Assembly: GCF_009707955.1 (NCBI RefSeq)
Contig: NZ_WMDQ01000010.1
Span: forward strand, 1-64,000
Direction of reading: 5' to 3'
Source of the DNA: Flavobacterium sp. LC2016-13
GTDB taxonomy: Bacteria; Bacteroidota; Bacteroidia; Flavobacteriales; Flavobacteriaceae
DNA length: 64,000 nucleotides
This document shows positions 15,908 to 25,352 of this stretch, one piece after another. A program made the position numbers and the translations under genes. Numbering within the stretch: the first letter of the stretch is position 1; each line of letters begins with the position of its first letter. A model generated the notes under the pieces. The model ran no database searches. It was not told the DNA's origin and worked only from the letters and a program-made list of their open reading frames with translations.

Positions 15908-17074
15908 ATGAAAAAAAGTCTTATTGCACTCTCATTAGGAGGTTTAACAATCGGAATAACCGAATTTGTTATGATGGGTTTGTTGCCTGATATAGCCTCA
16001 GACATGAAAGTCACAATTCCTGTTGCAGGATATTTAATTTCGGCTTATGCTTTAGGTGTTGTTATTGGCGCACCATTATTAGTAATCATTGGTAGAAATT
16101 TCGCTCCCAAAAAAATGCTTCTAATTTTAGCTTTGATGTTAACGGTTTTTAATGCCCTTTCAATCATTGCTCCCAATTATAATTTTTTATTCGCATCCAG
16201 ATTTCTTTCCGGATTACCGCACGGCGCCTTTTTTGGAGTTGGAGCAGTAGTTGCCAGCCGATTGGCAGATAAAGGTAAAGAAGCTCAGGCGATCGCTATT
16301 ATGTTTTCGGGTTTAACCCTGGCTAATCTTATTGGTGTGCCAATTGGTACCTATATAGGACATAATTTTATATGGCGTTATACCTTTATACTTATTGCAA
16401 TTGTGGGTTTATTAACGCTTTTGTTTATTTATTTATGGATGCCGAATTTAGAAAAAAGCGGAAATGTAAATATGAAAACACAATTGAAGTTCTTTCAGCA
16501 AATAGATGCCTGGTTAATTATCGGAATCACGGCAATTGGTTTTGGAGGATTATTTGCCTGGATTAGTTATATCGCACCTTTATTAATAAATGTTTCAAGA
16601 TTTTCTGCAGAAGATGTTTCTTATATATTGATTCTTGCCGGATTCGGAATGGTTGTTGGGAATTTTGCCGGTGGTAAACTGGCAGATAAATTTTCTCCCG
16701 CGCCAACTACATTAGCATTATTGTTTGTAATGTCTATTGATTTAATTTTGGTTTACTTTTTCTCTTACAATCAATATGCTTCTTTATTCCTGACGTTTTT
16801 AACAGGAGCAATTTCTTTTTCGGTTATTGCGCCTATTCAAATGCTGATGATTAGAACCGCTAAAGATGCAGAGATGATTGCATCAGCCTCACTTCAGGGA
16901 AGTTTTAATATTGGTAACGCACTTGGAGCTTTCCTTGGCGGATTACCTTTAGTTGCCGGATATAGTTATGCTTCTCCAAACCTTATTGGAGTAGGAATGT
17001 CGGTTATCGGAATGGTTATTACATTGATATTAATTCAACGACGCAAAGCTTCATTGCAGTTACAAAGCGCATAA
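15908..17074 (+). CDS. MFS transporter, AraJ/YdhP-like
   Basis: This 388-residue inner-membrane protein has about 12 membrane helices. The opening LSLGGLTIGITEFVMMGLLPDIASDM is the hallmark of the DHA1 AraJ/YdhP-type drug or sugar exporters, followed by AYALGVVIGAPLLVIIGRNFAPKKMLL (motif A region) and FLSGLPHGAFFGVGAVVASRLA. The exported compound cannot be told from sequence. It is divergent from an AraC regulator and ends at a terminator (17096-17130). The start ATG at 15908 is 36 nt after the -7 box. Confidence 0.92.
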   Translation: MKKSLIALSLGGLTIGITEFVMMGLLPDIASDMKVTIPVAGYLISAYALGVVIGAPLLVIIGRNFAPKKMLLILALMLTVFNALSIIAPNYNFLFASRFLSGLPHGAFFGVGAVVASRLADKGKEAQAIAIMFSGLTLANLIGVPIGTYIGHNFIWRYTFILIAIVGLLTLLFIYLWMPNLEKSGNVNMKTQLKFFQQIDAWLIIGITAIGFGGLFAWISYIAPLLINVSRFSAEDVSYILILAGFGMVVGNFAGGKLADKFSPAPTTLALLFVMSIDLILVYFFSYNQYASLFLTFLTGAISFSVIAPIQMLMIRTAKDAEMIASASLQGSFNIGNALGAFLGGLPLVAGYSYASPNLIGVGMSVIGMVITLILIQRRKASLQLQSA

Positions 17075-17095
17075 AGAACTTTTCTTAAAATATAT

Positions 17096-17130
17096 AAACC
17101 CTTAAACTAATATTGTTTAAGGGTTTTTTT
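17096..17130 (+). terminator. Intrinsic terminator after the MFS gene
   Basis: AAACCCTTAAAC, loop TAATATT, GTTTAAGGGTTT, then a T-run. Confidence 0.88.
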
Positions 17131-17494
17131 GTGCGCTTTTTTCAATTCTGACTTCAGAATTGTTCTTCCTTATTTTTCTTCTTGTAAGTAATGGTTTAAG
17201 AATTTTTAAGATTCGATCTTTTAAATTTTAATTTTCACCAGTAATTTTTATCTGTAAAAAATATTTTAAGTGTGATTTTTACACCTGATAATTTTATAAT
17301 TTTTCTTCTTGTAATCGATTGTTTTTTTAGTAAATAGACAGCAAATGTTTAATTAATAAAAATATATTTAATATTTTTTATGAATTAAAATTACACATGT
17401 CGTATAAAAAAAGGCTTTTATTTTTGATATGTAATTTATTTTAGGAAATTTTTATGAATTTTAATTTTTTATATTAAAAAAATATCTATGTTTG

Positions 17495-17508
17495 TGTAAT
17501 CGATTACA
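17495..17508. promoter_or_regulatory. Candidate LacI-type operator of the SusC/SusD operon
   Basis: TGTAATCGATTACA is a perfect 14-bp palindrome with the central CG typical of LacI-family operators. A half-matching TGTAATCGATTGT lies 185 bp upstream at 17310-17322. The regulator is not encoded in this window. Confidence 0.55.
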
Positions 17509-17669
17509 TGATATTTTTTAATAAAATATTACGATGTAAAATATGATGTTTGAATCTAAAAAGTAGCACATCATTTTCAAAGTTGAGTCTCCAAAATACA
17601 GGAACATATATAAGGATTACAAAAAACCACTTAAACTAAAAAACCAATTAATAACTTAAAGAGTAAACT

Positions 17670-20600
17670 ATGAATTTTAAAGATTTATTTACTAAAAAAA
17701 CGAATCATTGTTTCGCATTTGTTTTCTTATTGTGCTTATTCATGAGCAATCAAATAAGAGCACAAAATGTGACACTCGAGGGTACTGTAAAAGATGCCTC
17801 AGGTTTAGGCTTGCCTGGTGTAAATATTTTAGAAAAAGGAACCAAAAACGGTACTTCTTCTGATTTTGATGGCCGTTATAAAATCAAACTAACCAATTCT
17901 AAAGCAGTTTTAAGCTTTTCTTTTATAGGTTTTAAAACAAAAGAAGTTTCTGCTGATGGAAAAACGAAACTTGATGTTTCATTAGCTGAGGATTCTAACA
18001 GCTTAAATGAAGTTGTAGTTATTGGATATGGAACTGCAAAAAAATCTGACTTAACAGGAGCAGTTTCTACTATTTCTGGTAGCGATTTGAAAAAAGTGCC
18101 AGTGGCAAATGTTGCTGAAGCCTTAACAGGTCGAATTGCAGGTGTACAGGTGACTTCATCTGAGGGTTCTCCCGATGCAGATATAAGAATTAGAGTTCGT
18201 GGAGGAGGCTCTCTTACACAGGACGCCTCACCTTTAATTATTGTGGATGGATTTCCAATAAATAGCATGAATGATATTTCTTCATCTGATATTGATTCCA
18301 TGACAGTCTTAAAAGATGCTGCGTCAACTGCAATATATGGATCACGTGGTGCAAACGGTGTAATTCTTATTACAACAAAACGAGGAAAAGATGGTAAAGT
18401 AGCTGTAAACTTTAATATGTTTTATGGTATGAAAAAGATAGCAAATCAAATTGATGTTTTGTCGCCTGAAGATTATACTAAATGGCAATACGAATATGCT
18501 TTGCTTTCACAAACAGGAACAAAAGTAGCTTCTAATCCAAATTCATATACTAAGTATTTTGGAAATTGGCAAGATCACGATATGTACAATGGTTTAAAAG
18601 GAGATGATTGGCAAAAGCAAATTTTCGGGCGTACAGGAGAAGTGCAAAGTCGCGATTTAGGAATTAGAGGTGGAAGTGATAAGATTAGCTATAATTTTAA
18701 TTATGCTCATTATGACGAAAAAGCAATTATGATAGGTTCAAATTATAAAAGAAATAACCTTTCATTGGCTTTAAATAGTAAAATAAGTGATAAAGTTGAT
18801 GTTGGTTTTACTGTGCGTTATTCTGATACTGAGATTGATGGAGGAGGAGTAAATGAACAAAACGAAAAATCTTCAACAGATTCACGTATGCGTACTATTG
18901 TTGGTTATGCTCCAATTCCGGTAGCAGGTTTAACTTCACAAGATACATCTGGGGATGGTACAGATGTATTGATAAATCCTTTAGTTTCTGTTTCTGATAA
19001 TGATCGCCAACAATTTCGTAAGAACTTCAATATGTTAGGGAGTTTTGGATGGGAGATTGTAGATAATTTAAAATTGAAAGTAGATTTAGGTCTGGATAAT
19101 TATAACAATTTGGATTATCGTTATTACGGACTAACTACTTATTATATTGCTAACGCTCCGGTAGGTCCATTACAAGGTATGCCTGCAATGATTATGGGTG
19201 ATACTAAAGACAAACGTTTTAGAAATGCTAATACACTGAATTATGATTTCAAAAAAATAATGGGCGAAAATCATCATTTGACTGCTCTTTTAGGAGAAGA
19301 AAGTATTACTTATAATTCAAATACTGTAACTACTACTATTCATGGTTATCCTAAGTTTTTTGATTTTGATAAAGCAAAGAAATTAACCACTCAGGGAACA
19401 CCGGCATCAGTGGATAATTACTACAGTCCTGATGATAAATTATTGTCGTTTTTTGGACGTGCAAATTATGATTACAAAAATCGTTACATATTTTCAGCTA
19501 CATTTCGTGCAGATGGTTCAAGTAAATTTTTAGAAGAAAATCGTTGGGGATATTTCCCGGCTGTTGCGGCAGGATGGAAAATTTCTGAAGAGAATTTCCT
19601 AAAAGATAAAAGCGCAATAAGTCTACTAAAACTAAGAGCCAGTTATGGTGAAGCAGGAAATAATAATATACCTGTTGGACAACAAATTCAAATTTTTCAA
19701 TCTACATCAACAACATGGATTAATGGAGTTACCAGTATTTGGGCACCTTCAAAAACAATGCCCAATCCTGATTTGAAATGGGAAACAACAGTTACTCAGA
19801 ATGTTGGTTTGGATTTTGGGTTTTTCAAAAACCGCCTAAATGGTAGTTTTGATGTATATAAAAACATTACTAGCGATTTACTAATTAATTTTCCAGTTCC
19901 CGGATCAGGATACGATTTTCAATATCGTAACATGGGTGAGACACAAAACACAGGTTTCGAGGCTACTATAAATGTTGTTGCAATTGAAAAAGCAAAATAC
20001 GGATTGAATTTTTCATTCAACATGGGAATAAACAAAAACCGTATAAACTCATTAGGTGTTATGAATAATTTTGGAGCGGCTACAGGTTGGGCTTCTTCAC
20101 AAATTGGAGATGATTATCTAATAGAAGTTGGTTCTTCGTTAGGTTCTATGTACGGGTATAAAAATGATGGAAGATATGAAGTTTCTGACTTTGATTATGT
20201 TGGAGGAAAATATGTTTTAAAAAGTGGTGTAACTCCTACTGCTACTACTTTAGTAGGAGACGGAAGTTCTCTTAAACCCGGAGATATGAAATTAAAAGAT
20301 GTTAATGGAGATGGTGTAGCAGATCTAAAGGATAAAACAATTATTGGAAATGTTAATCCTAAAAGTTCAGGTGGTTTCGTTATCAACGGGAATGCCTATG
20401 GATTCGATTTAATGGCAGCTTTTAACTGGAGTATTGGAAATGACATATATAATGCTGATAAAATTGAATTTTCTACAGCTACTGCTTCAGGCGAGTACAA
20501 AAATCTAAATTCAACTATGGCTGACGGAAAGAGATGGACGAATTTAGATCCTGTTTCAGGTCAATTAGTAACAGATCCTGCAGCATTAACAGCACTTAAT

Positions 20601-20912
20601 GCTAATACTACAATGTGGTCGCCATATATGAGAACTGCTATATTTACTGATTGGGCAGTTGAGGATGCATCATTTTTAAGATTAAATACTTTAACATTAG
20701 GTTATACGGCCCCTCAGATGTTTACATCTAAACTTGGAGTTTCTAAATTGAGATTCTATCTAACAGCAAGCAATGTTTTTGTTTGGACTAACTATTCAGG
20801 TTCTGATCCGGAAGTTTCAACGAAAAGAAAAAACCCACTTACACCTGGGGTTGATTCAAGTCCTTATCCAAGAAGCAGACAAATGGTTTTTGGGATGAAT
20901 CTTAATTTCTAA
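17670..20912 (+). CDS. SusC/RagA-type TonB-linked outer-membrane transporter
   Basis: This 1080-residue protein imports oligosaccharides or other large nutrients across the outer membrane with its SusD partner. A signal peptide ends near IRAQN (about 32). Next come a carboxypeptidase-regulatory-like beta domain (about 33-108, VTLEGTVKDASGLGLPGVNI), the TonB-box region NEVVVIGYGTAKKSDLTGAVS, the plug (VPVANVAEALTGRIAGVQV, IRVRGGGSLTQDASPLIIVDG, YGSRGANGVILITTKRG) and a long barrel ending in MVFGMNLNF with the usual terminal aromatic. The susD-like gene follows 17 nt later. Two ATCGAT operators upstream suggest LacI-type control. Confidence 0.96.
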   Translation: MNFKDLFTKKTNHCFAFVFLLCLFMSNQIRAQNVTLEGTVKDASGLGLPGVNILEKGTKNGTSSDFDGRYKIKLTNSKAVLSFSFIGFKTKEVSADGKTKLDVSLAEDSNSLNEVVVIGYGTAKKSDLTGAVSTISGSDLKKVPVANVAEALTGRIAGVQVTSSEGSPDADIRIRVRGGGSLTQDASPLIIVDGFPINSMNDISSSDIDSMTVLKDAASTAIYGSRGANGVILITTKRGKDGKVAVNFNMFYGMKKIANQIDVLSPEDYTKWQYEYALLSQTGTKVASNPNSYTKYFGNWQDHDMYNGLKGDDWQKQIFGRTGEVQSRDLGIRGGSDKISYNFNYAHYDEKAIMIGSNYKRNNLSLALNSKISDKVDVGFTVRYSDTEIDGGGVNEQNEKSSTDSRMRTIVGYAPIPVAGLTSQDTSGDGTDVLINPLVSVSDNDRQQFRKNFNMLGSFGWEIVDNLKLKVDLGLDNYNNLDYRYYGLTTYYIANAPVGPLQGMPAMIMGDTKDKRFRNANTLNYDFKKIMGENHHLTALLGEESITYNSNTVTTTIHGYPKFFDFDKAKKLTTQGTPASVDNYYSPDDKLLSFFGRANYDYKNRYIFSATFRADGSSKFLEENRWGYFPAVAAGWKISEENFLKDKSAISLLKLRASYGEAGNNNIPVGQQIQIFQSTSTTWINGVTSIWAPSKTMPNPDLKWETTVTQNVGLDFGFFKNRLNGSFDVYKNITSDLLINFPVPGSGYDFQYRNMGETQNTGFEATINVVAIEKAKYGLNFSFNMGINKNRINSLGVMNNFGAATGWASSQIGDDYLIEVGSSLGSMYGYKNDGRYEVSDFDYVGGKYVLKSGVTPTATTLVGDGSSLKPGDMKLKDVNGDGVADLKDKTIIGNVNPKSSGGFVINGNAYGFDLMAAFNWSIGNDIYNADKIEFSTATASGEYKNLNSTMADGKRWTNLDPVSGQLVTDPAALTALNANTTMWSPYMRTAIFTDWAVEDASFLRLNTLTLGYTAPQMFTSKLGVSKLRFYLTASNVFVWTNYSGSDPEVSTKRKNPLTPGVDSSPYPRSRQMVFGMNLNF

Positions 20913-20929
20913 TTTTAAATTATTACAAA

Positions 20930-22744
20930 ATGAAACATAAAATCATAATAGCAGGATTGATTATTTCTGGTTTATTCAGTTCTTGCCAACAATTTGAAGA
21001 TGACTATTTAGATGCACCAGCAGAATCGACATTAGATGCATCCTTGATTTTCTCTACAGCCGGACTTGCAAAAGGAGCTGTAGATGGAATTAAAGTACCA
21101 TTTGCCGAGACTAACTCTTATAGAGGGCGTTTCTTGCCATATTATGGATTAAATACAGATGTAGAATGGCATAATACTTCTCAGACCGCAGGAGATAAAG
21201 CTGATTTATGTGTTTATGATGCAAAGCCAGGTAATACAGAGATGAATAATACCACTAATGCTTACGCCATGATGTTTTCAGGTATTGAACGTGCTAATGT
21301 TTGTATTAAAGGTATACGTCAATATGGAAATCCTTTACCGGGAACAGAAATGGGACAGTTATTAGGGGAAGCTTTAACACTAAGAGCTATTTACTATGCT
21401 GATTTGGTTAAAGCATGGGGAGATGTTCCGGCTCGTTTTGAACCTATTACCAGTGAAACTTTATATCTACCTAAATCAAGTAGAGATATTATCTATAAAC
21501 AATTAATTGCTGACTTAGGAGAAGCATCAACATTAGTTGCCTGGCCTGGTCAAAGTTCATATACAGGTACTGTTGAGCACGTAAATAGAGCTTTTGTAAA
21601 AGCATTTAGAGCACGTTTGGCTTTAGCAGCAAGTGGTTATCAACAATATCCTAACGGAGTAAGAAGAAGTACTGATCCGGAACTTTCAGTTGCCAGTATG
21701 TATGCATTGGCATTAAAAGAATCTCGTGAAGTGATTCAAAGTGGTACTGCTCATTTAGAATCTACTTTTGAGGGACTATGGAGAAAATACAATCAGGAGA
21801 ATACAACTGCTGGCGGAGAATCTCTTTGGGAACTGCCTTTTGCTGATGGTCGTGGTCGTATGTTATTTACGTTTGCAGTAAAGCATACTTCTATTAGTGA
21901 TCAGTTTCAAGCTAATGGAGCCAATCGAGGAGGTGTAGCTGGTCCATTGCCATTTGTTTTTTACGATTACGATCAGACAGATTTACGTAGAGATGTTACT
22001 TGTGTGCCTTATAAATGGGGTACAGCTGTTGCAGCGACTCCATATCCTATTGCTAAGCAAGAGTTGGGAACATTAGATACGTGGTACTTTGGTAAATACC
22101 GTTATGAATGGATGATACGCAGAGTTACTTCAGATAATGATGATGGAGTTAATAAAATGTACATGCGTTATGCTGAGGTACTTCTTATTGCTGCTGAAAC
22201 AGCAAACGAATTAGAAGGACCTGGTGCAGCAATGGCTTATCTAAAAGAAATTCGAAGAAGATCATTTCCTGTAGCAGTTCAGACTGAAAAAGTGGAGAAC
22301 TATGTAAACGCTCTAAGTAGTAAAGAAGCAATGTTTAATGCTATTGTTGAAGAGAATAAATTTGAGTTTACCGGAGAAATGGAGCGTAAACAAGCACTTA
22401 TTCGTTGGAATTTGCTAAAAGTAAAATTAGATCAGGCAAAACAAAAAATGGCAGATTTATCAGCACGTTCAGGCGAATATGCTGATGTACCAACAACTTT
22501 GTACTATAAATATAAAGCGGATAATGTAAGTTTAGATATCTACGGATTAAATAGAGGAGAAACAACAAATCCGGGAGCAACATATTCATCTACTCCTTGG
22601 ACTTGGACAGGAACAGCAGCAGATGCTAAGGTAAATTCATTGTACAAACCAGGCGTTAATCCTGATAACAGACAATTCTGGCCAATATGGCAAGTATTTA
22701 TTGATGGAAGCAATAATCAATTAAAAAATGATTACGGTTATTAA
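20930..22744 (+). CDS. SusD/RagB-type nutrient-binding lipoprotein
   Basis: The 604-residue lipoprotein sits on the outer membrane as a lid over SusC. The lipobox is LFSSC (Cys about 19). The helical TPR-like scaffold is visible in MMFSGIERANVCIKGI, GQLLGEALTLRAIYYADLVKAWGDVPARFEP (a classic SusD signature) and VNRAFVKAFRARLALAASGYQQYP. A C-terminal region has MYMRYAEVLLIAAETANELEGPGAAMAYLKEIRRRSF and ends near RQFWPIWQVFID. It is part of an operon with SusC and the next lipoprotein gene. Confidence 0.95.
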   Translation: MKHKIIIAGLIISGLFSSCQQFEDDYLDAPAESTLDASLIFSTAGLAKGAVDGIKVPFAETNSYRGRFLPYYGLNTDVEWHNTSQTAGDKADLCVYDAKPGNTEMNNTTNAYAMMFSGIERANVCIKGIRQYGNPLPGTEMGQLLGEALTLRAIYYADLVKAWGDVPARFEPITSETLYLPKSSRDIIYKQLIADLGEASTLVAWPGQSSYTGTVEHVNRAFVKAFRARLALAASGYQQYPNGVRRSTDPELSVASMYALALKESREVIQSGTAHLESTFEGLWRKYNQENTTAGGESLWELPFADGRGRMLFTFAVKHTSISDQFQANGANRGGVAGPLPFVFYDYDQTDLRRDVTCVPYKWGTAVAATPYPIAKQELGTLDTWYFGKYRYEWMIRRVTSDNDDGVNKMYMRYAEVLLIAAETANELEGPGAAMAYLKEIRRRSFPVAVQTEKVENYVNALSSKEAMFNAIVEENKFEFTGEMERKQALIRWNLLKVKLDQAKQKMADLSARSGEYADVPTTLYYKYKADNVSLDIYGLNRGETTNPGATYSSTPWTWTGTAADAKVNSLYKPGVNPDNRQFWPIWQVFIDGSNNQLKNDYGY

Positions 22745-22772
22745 GCTCTTAGAAAAAAATAATAAAGGTATT

Positions 22773-24350
22773 ATGATGAAAACAAAATATATATTAAAAG
22801 GATTAATAGCCACATTAGTACTTGCATTTGCAATTTCAAGCTGCGAAAGTTATAATGAGGGATTGTTAGACAGTGTAGGAAATACAAGAGAGTTTTCTCC
22901 ACTTGGACTTACGGCAAAAATTAAAAATCAAACTACAGTTGAATTAAATTGGACTCTAAAACAGCAAGAAGTTGCAGATCATTTTGTTGTAGAATTTAGT
23001 GCCGATGATCCTGAATTCAAGACAATTTACAAGACAATGAATGTTACACAACAGCAATTGCCTATACAAGTTGCCTTAGAAGGTGAAACAGTATATTCTA
23101 TTAGAGTAAAATCTGTTGGTACAACCGGATTAGCAGATTCTAGCTGGTCAGTTATTACAGCAACAACATTATCAGAGCAAATTTTCTTTCCTGTTCTGGA
23201 AACTGATATTGAAGGAGCATCTGCTACTTTAAGATGGACACCAAATAGCAATGTAACACAAATTACTACTGCTCCGGGAAATATTACACACACCATAACG
23301 GCTGCAGAAAAAACTGCCGGAGTTGCTACCGTGACAGGACTTACCGGCGATACATTTTACACCGCTACGTTGTTAAATGGAACTAAAACAAGAGGTACTG
23401 CAACATTTACGACAGGAGTCGACGTATCAACCGGTACTGTAGTTAATCCTGAAGATAATTTAAATGTGATCATAACACAAGCAGCGCCAGGTGCAAAACT
23501 ATATTTAATGCCAGGAGATTATAATGCTTATGTTGGCGATATAATACTAACTAAGCCAGTTACTATTAGAGGAGTTAAAAGGTATAACAAACCATTAGTA
23601 AATGTAACTTTTACTGCTGCGGCCGGAGCTTCTGCTATAAGTTTGATAGATTTAGATTTAGATGGTACAGGGATTACCAATTCAGCACTTCTTACTATTA
23701 CGGGAGCTTCAAGTATATATAATGATATTTTAATAAGCGGTTGTAAAGTTCATGATTTTGCACGTGCTTTGGTTTCTGCAAATGCTAGTGCAACAAAAGT
23801 GAAATCTTTGGTAGTAGATAATAGTATTGTTACGAATGTAAATACAAATGTAGGTGCAGATTTTATAGATTTCAGAAATACATATGTTACTGATATCATT
23901 CTTAAAAACAGCACATTTAATAACTGTTCAACAGCACGTGATTTTGTTAGAGCAGATGCTGTTGCGCCAGCTAACGGTTTTTCTGGTACAGGTTTAAATA
24001 CAAATGTATTAATTGACAAATGTACTTTATACAAAGTGTCTAGTACAGCAGCACCAAAAAGAATATTATATGTTCGTTTTAGCGCTAATACATCAGCAGT
24101 AAGAAATACTTTGATTGCTGAGACTACAGCAATTTACACAAATCAAGCTGGTACAACAGCACCAATATTTACTCAAAACTATTATTACAATGCGCCAAGT
24201 TTTATGGACACAACAATAGCTTTAAATAAAGTTGATGCTGCAGGAATTACAGCCAATCCGCAGTTTACAAACGCTGCAACAGGAGATTTTACAATTGGTA
24301 ATCAAACTTTAAAAGATAATGCAATTGGAGATCCACGTTGGATTAAATAA
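22773..24350 (+). CDS. DUF5123/DUF4957-like lipoprotein with Fn3-like domains and right-handed beta-helix
   Basis: The 525-residue protein has a lipobox FAISSC (Cys about 24). Two fibronectin-III-like domains follow at about 35-125 and 130-215 (LTAKIKNQTTVELNWTLKQQ, ATLRWTPNSN). From about 235 to the end there is a pectate-lyase-like parallel beta-helix (KLYLMPGDYNAYVGDIILTKPVTIRG, then SNSxV...DNSIVTNV repeats). Proteins of this layout occur in pectin-utilisation loci as surface binding proteins rather than proven enzymes. Start: ATG at 22773, with another at 22776; AAAGG precedes both. A longer frame from 22728 would overlap the SusD end and bury the signal peptide. Role as a pectin-binding protein is inferred. 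Confidence 0.82.
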   Translation: MMKTKYILKGLIATLVLAFAISSCESYNEGLLDSVGNTREFSPLGLTAKIKNQTTVELNWTLKQQEVADHFVVEFSADDPEFKTIYKTMNVTQQQLPIQVALEGETVYSIRVKSVGTTGLADSSWSVITATTLSEQIFFPVLETDIEGASATLRWTPNSNVTQITTAPGNITHTITAAEKTAGVATVTGLTGDTFYTATLLNGTKTRGTATFTTGVDVSTGTVVNPEDNLNVIITQAAPGAKLYLMPGDYNAYVGDIILTKPVTIRGVKRYNKPLVNVTFTAAAGASAISLIDLDLDGTGITNSALLTITGASSIYNDILISGCKVHDFARALVSANASATKVKSLVVDNSIVTNVNTNVGADFIDFRNTYVTDIILKNSTFNNCSTARDFVRADAVAPANGFSGTGLNTNVLIDKCTLYKVSSTAAPKRILYVRFSANTSAVRNTLIAETTAIYTNQAGTTAPIFTQNYYYNAPSFMDTTIALNKVDAAGITANPQFTNAATGDFTIGNQTLKDNAIGDPRWIK

Positions 24351-24374
24351 ATAATTTGTTTTTCATATTTTGAT

Positions 24375-24409
24375 AAAAGGGATGCAATTCATTTTGCATC
24401 CCTTTTTTT
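24375..24409 (+). terminator. Intrinsic terminator of the SusC/SusD operon
   Basis: AAAAGGGATGCAA, loop TTCATT, TTGCATCCCTTTT, then further T. Confidence 0.9.
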
Positions 24410-24465
24410 GTTATAAAAATTTTAAATAAAATCTCCTTAATCTGCAAAATCTGCGAGAAACAATC

Positions 24466-25038
24466 TCACTCAATATCTAAATCAAATTTTTCTAATAATC
24501 CGGCAAGTGCAGCATGCGAAACCTTTGTTCGTTTAATTTTATTTTCAGAAGGATCAAAAGCATAATTTCTTGAAGAACGAAAATCAGTTTTCTCCAGAAT
24601 ACATTCCACGAAAGTGGCATTCGATAAATCACAGTTTTTAAAAATAGCCAAAGACAAATCCGTATTGGAAAAATCAACATCTTTTAGCGAACAATCTATA
24701 AACTCCGTTTTCTTTAGTTTTTTGTAAATGAAAGTCGAATAATCAATCATACAATCCTGAAAACGCATCGAAAATAAAAAACTGTTGCTCGAGCTAAAGT
24801 CCAAACCCATTAGTTTGCAACCCATAAATTTAATATTCTTAAGTCCTGTATTTTTAAGAACAGCCAGCGAAAGATTGCAGTTTTTAAAAGTACAATCTAA
24901 AAAATCGATATAACTAAAATCGCTTTTAGAGAAATTGCAATTAATGAACTCGCAGTTTATAAATTCGTTTTCAGATAATTTTTGATCCGAATAATCAATA
25001 GTGTCAAAAGTTTTGTTTTGATGCAGGGCAGTTTCCAT
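24466..25038 (-). CDS. Pentapeptide-repeat protein
   Basis: This 190-residue cytoplasmic protein is made of A(D/N)LxX-type pentapeptide repeats (FINCEFINCNFSKSDFSYIDF, FKNCDLSNATFVECILEKTDF), which fold into a right-handed quadrilateral helix. The tail AALAGLLEKFDLDIE is shared with Qnr-like and other DNA-gyrase-interacting pentapeptide proteins, so gyrase protection is possible but cannot be assumed. Several Cys replace the usual central residue. A single gene with a convergent neighbour; the intergenic DNA at 24418-24465 contains a short AATCTGCAAAATCTGCGA direct repeat. Confidence 0.9.
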   Translation of the reverse strand: METALHQNKTFDTIDYSDQKLSENEFINCEFINCNFSKSDFSYIDFLDCTFKNCNLSLAVLKNTGLKNIKFMGCKLMGLDFSSSNSFLFSMRFQDCMIDYSTFIYKKLKKTEFIDCSLKDVDFSNTDLSLAIFKNCDLSNATFVECILEKTDFRSSRNYAFDPSENKIKRTKVSHAALAGLLEKFDLDIE

Positions 25039-25080
25039 AATAAATAAGTTGAGGTTTGGAAAATTGAAGAGAAAGCAGTT

Positions 25081-25281
25081 TTATTCTAATTCGATACAGT
25101 CGAAAATATCGTTTTGAAGCATTACCTCAGAAACTTCCGTTTCGCTGTCGATTCTTAAAATATTATCACAATCCTCAAGATCAAAATTCCATAATGCGTG
25201 AGGTAATAATTCGTGAAGTACAACAGTTGCTGATTCTAATTTCGATTTTGAATCAACAGTAGTTTTAAAAACATAAATCAT
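25081..25281 (-). CDS. Small conserved protein with HMA-like strand pattern
   Basis: The 66-residue product starts MIYVFKTTVDSKSKLESATVVLHELLPHALWNFDLEDCDNILRI and ends NDIFDCIELE. The beta-alpha-beta-type pattern resembles the ferredoxin-like fold of HMA proteins, but the CxxC is absent (a single Cys in DLEDCDN). I recall similar short proteins of unknown function in other Flavobacteria. The start at 25281 is preferred; an upstream ATG at 25305 would add eight unlikely residues. It lies 42 nt upstream of the pentapeptide gene in the same direction. Confidence 0.65.
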   Translation of the reverse strand: MIYVFKTTVDSKSKLESATVVLHELLPHALWNFDLEDCDNILRIDSETEVSEVMLQNDIFDCIELE

Positions 25282-25352
25282 AATTTGCTCTTTTTTACCC
25301 TGCAAATTTCAACCAATGTGCCACTATTTTTCTAGGATTTCGTAATCAATAA

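Larger units (their letters stand above)
17075..17669. other. Long control region upstream of the SusC gene
   Basis: No gene is seen. The stretch holds the MFS terminator, a 15-bp direct repeat TTTTTCTTCTTGTAA (17173-17187 and 17300-17314), and two ATCGAT-centred motifs (17310-17322 and 17495-17508). The rest is very AT-rich, as expected for a 5' leader of a regulated SusC/SusD operon. Confidence 0.6.

Noticed and set aside
22728..22772. Earlier start for the DUF5123-like lipoprotein
   Set aside because: It overlaps the SusD stop and places extra residues before a clear lipoprotein signal peptide.
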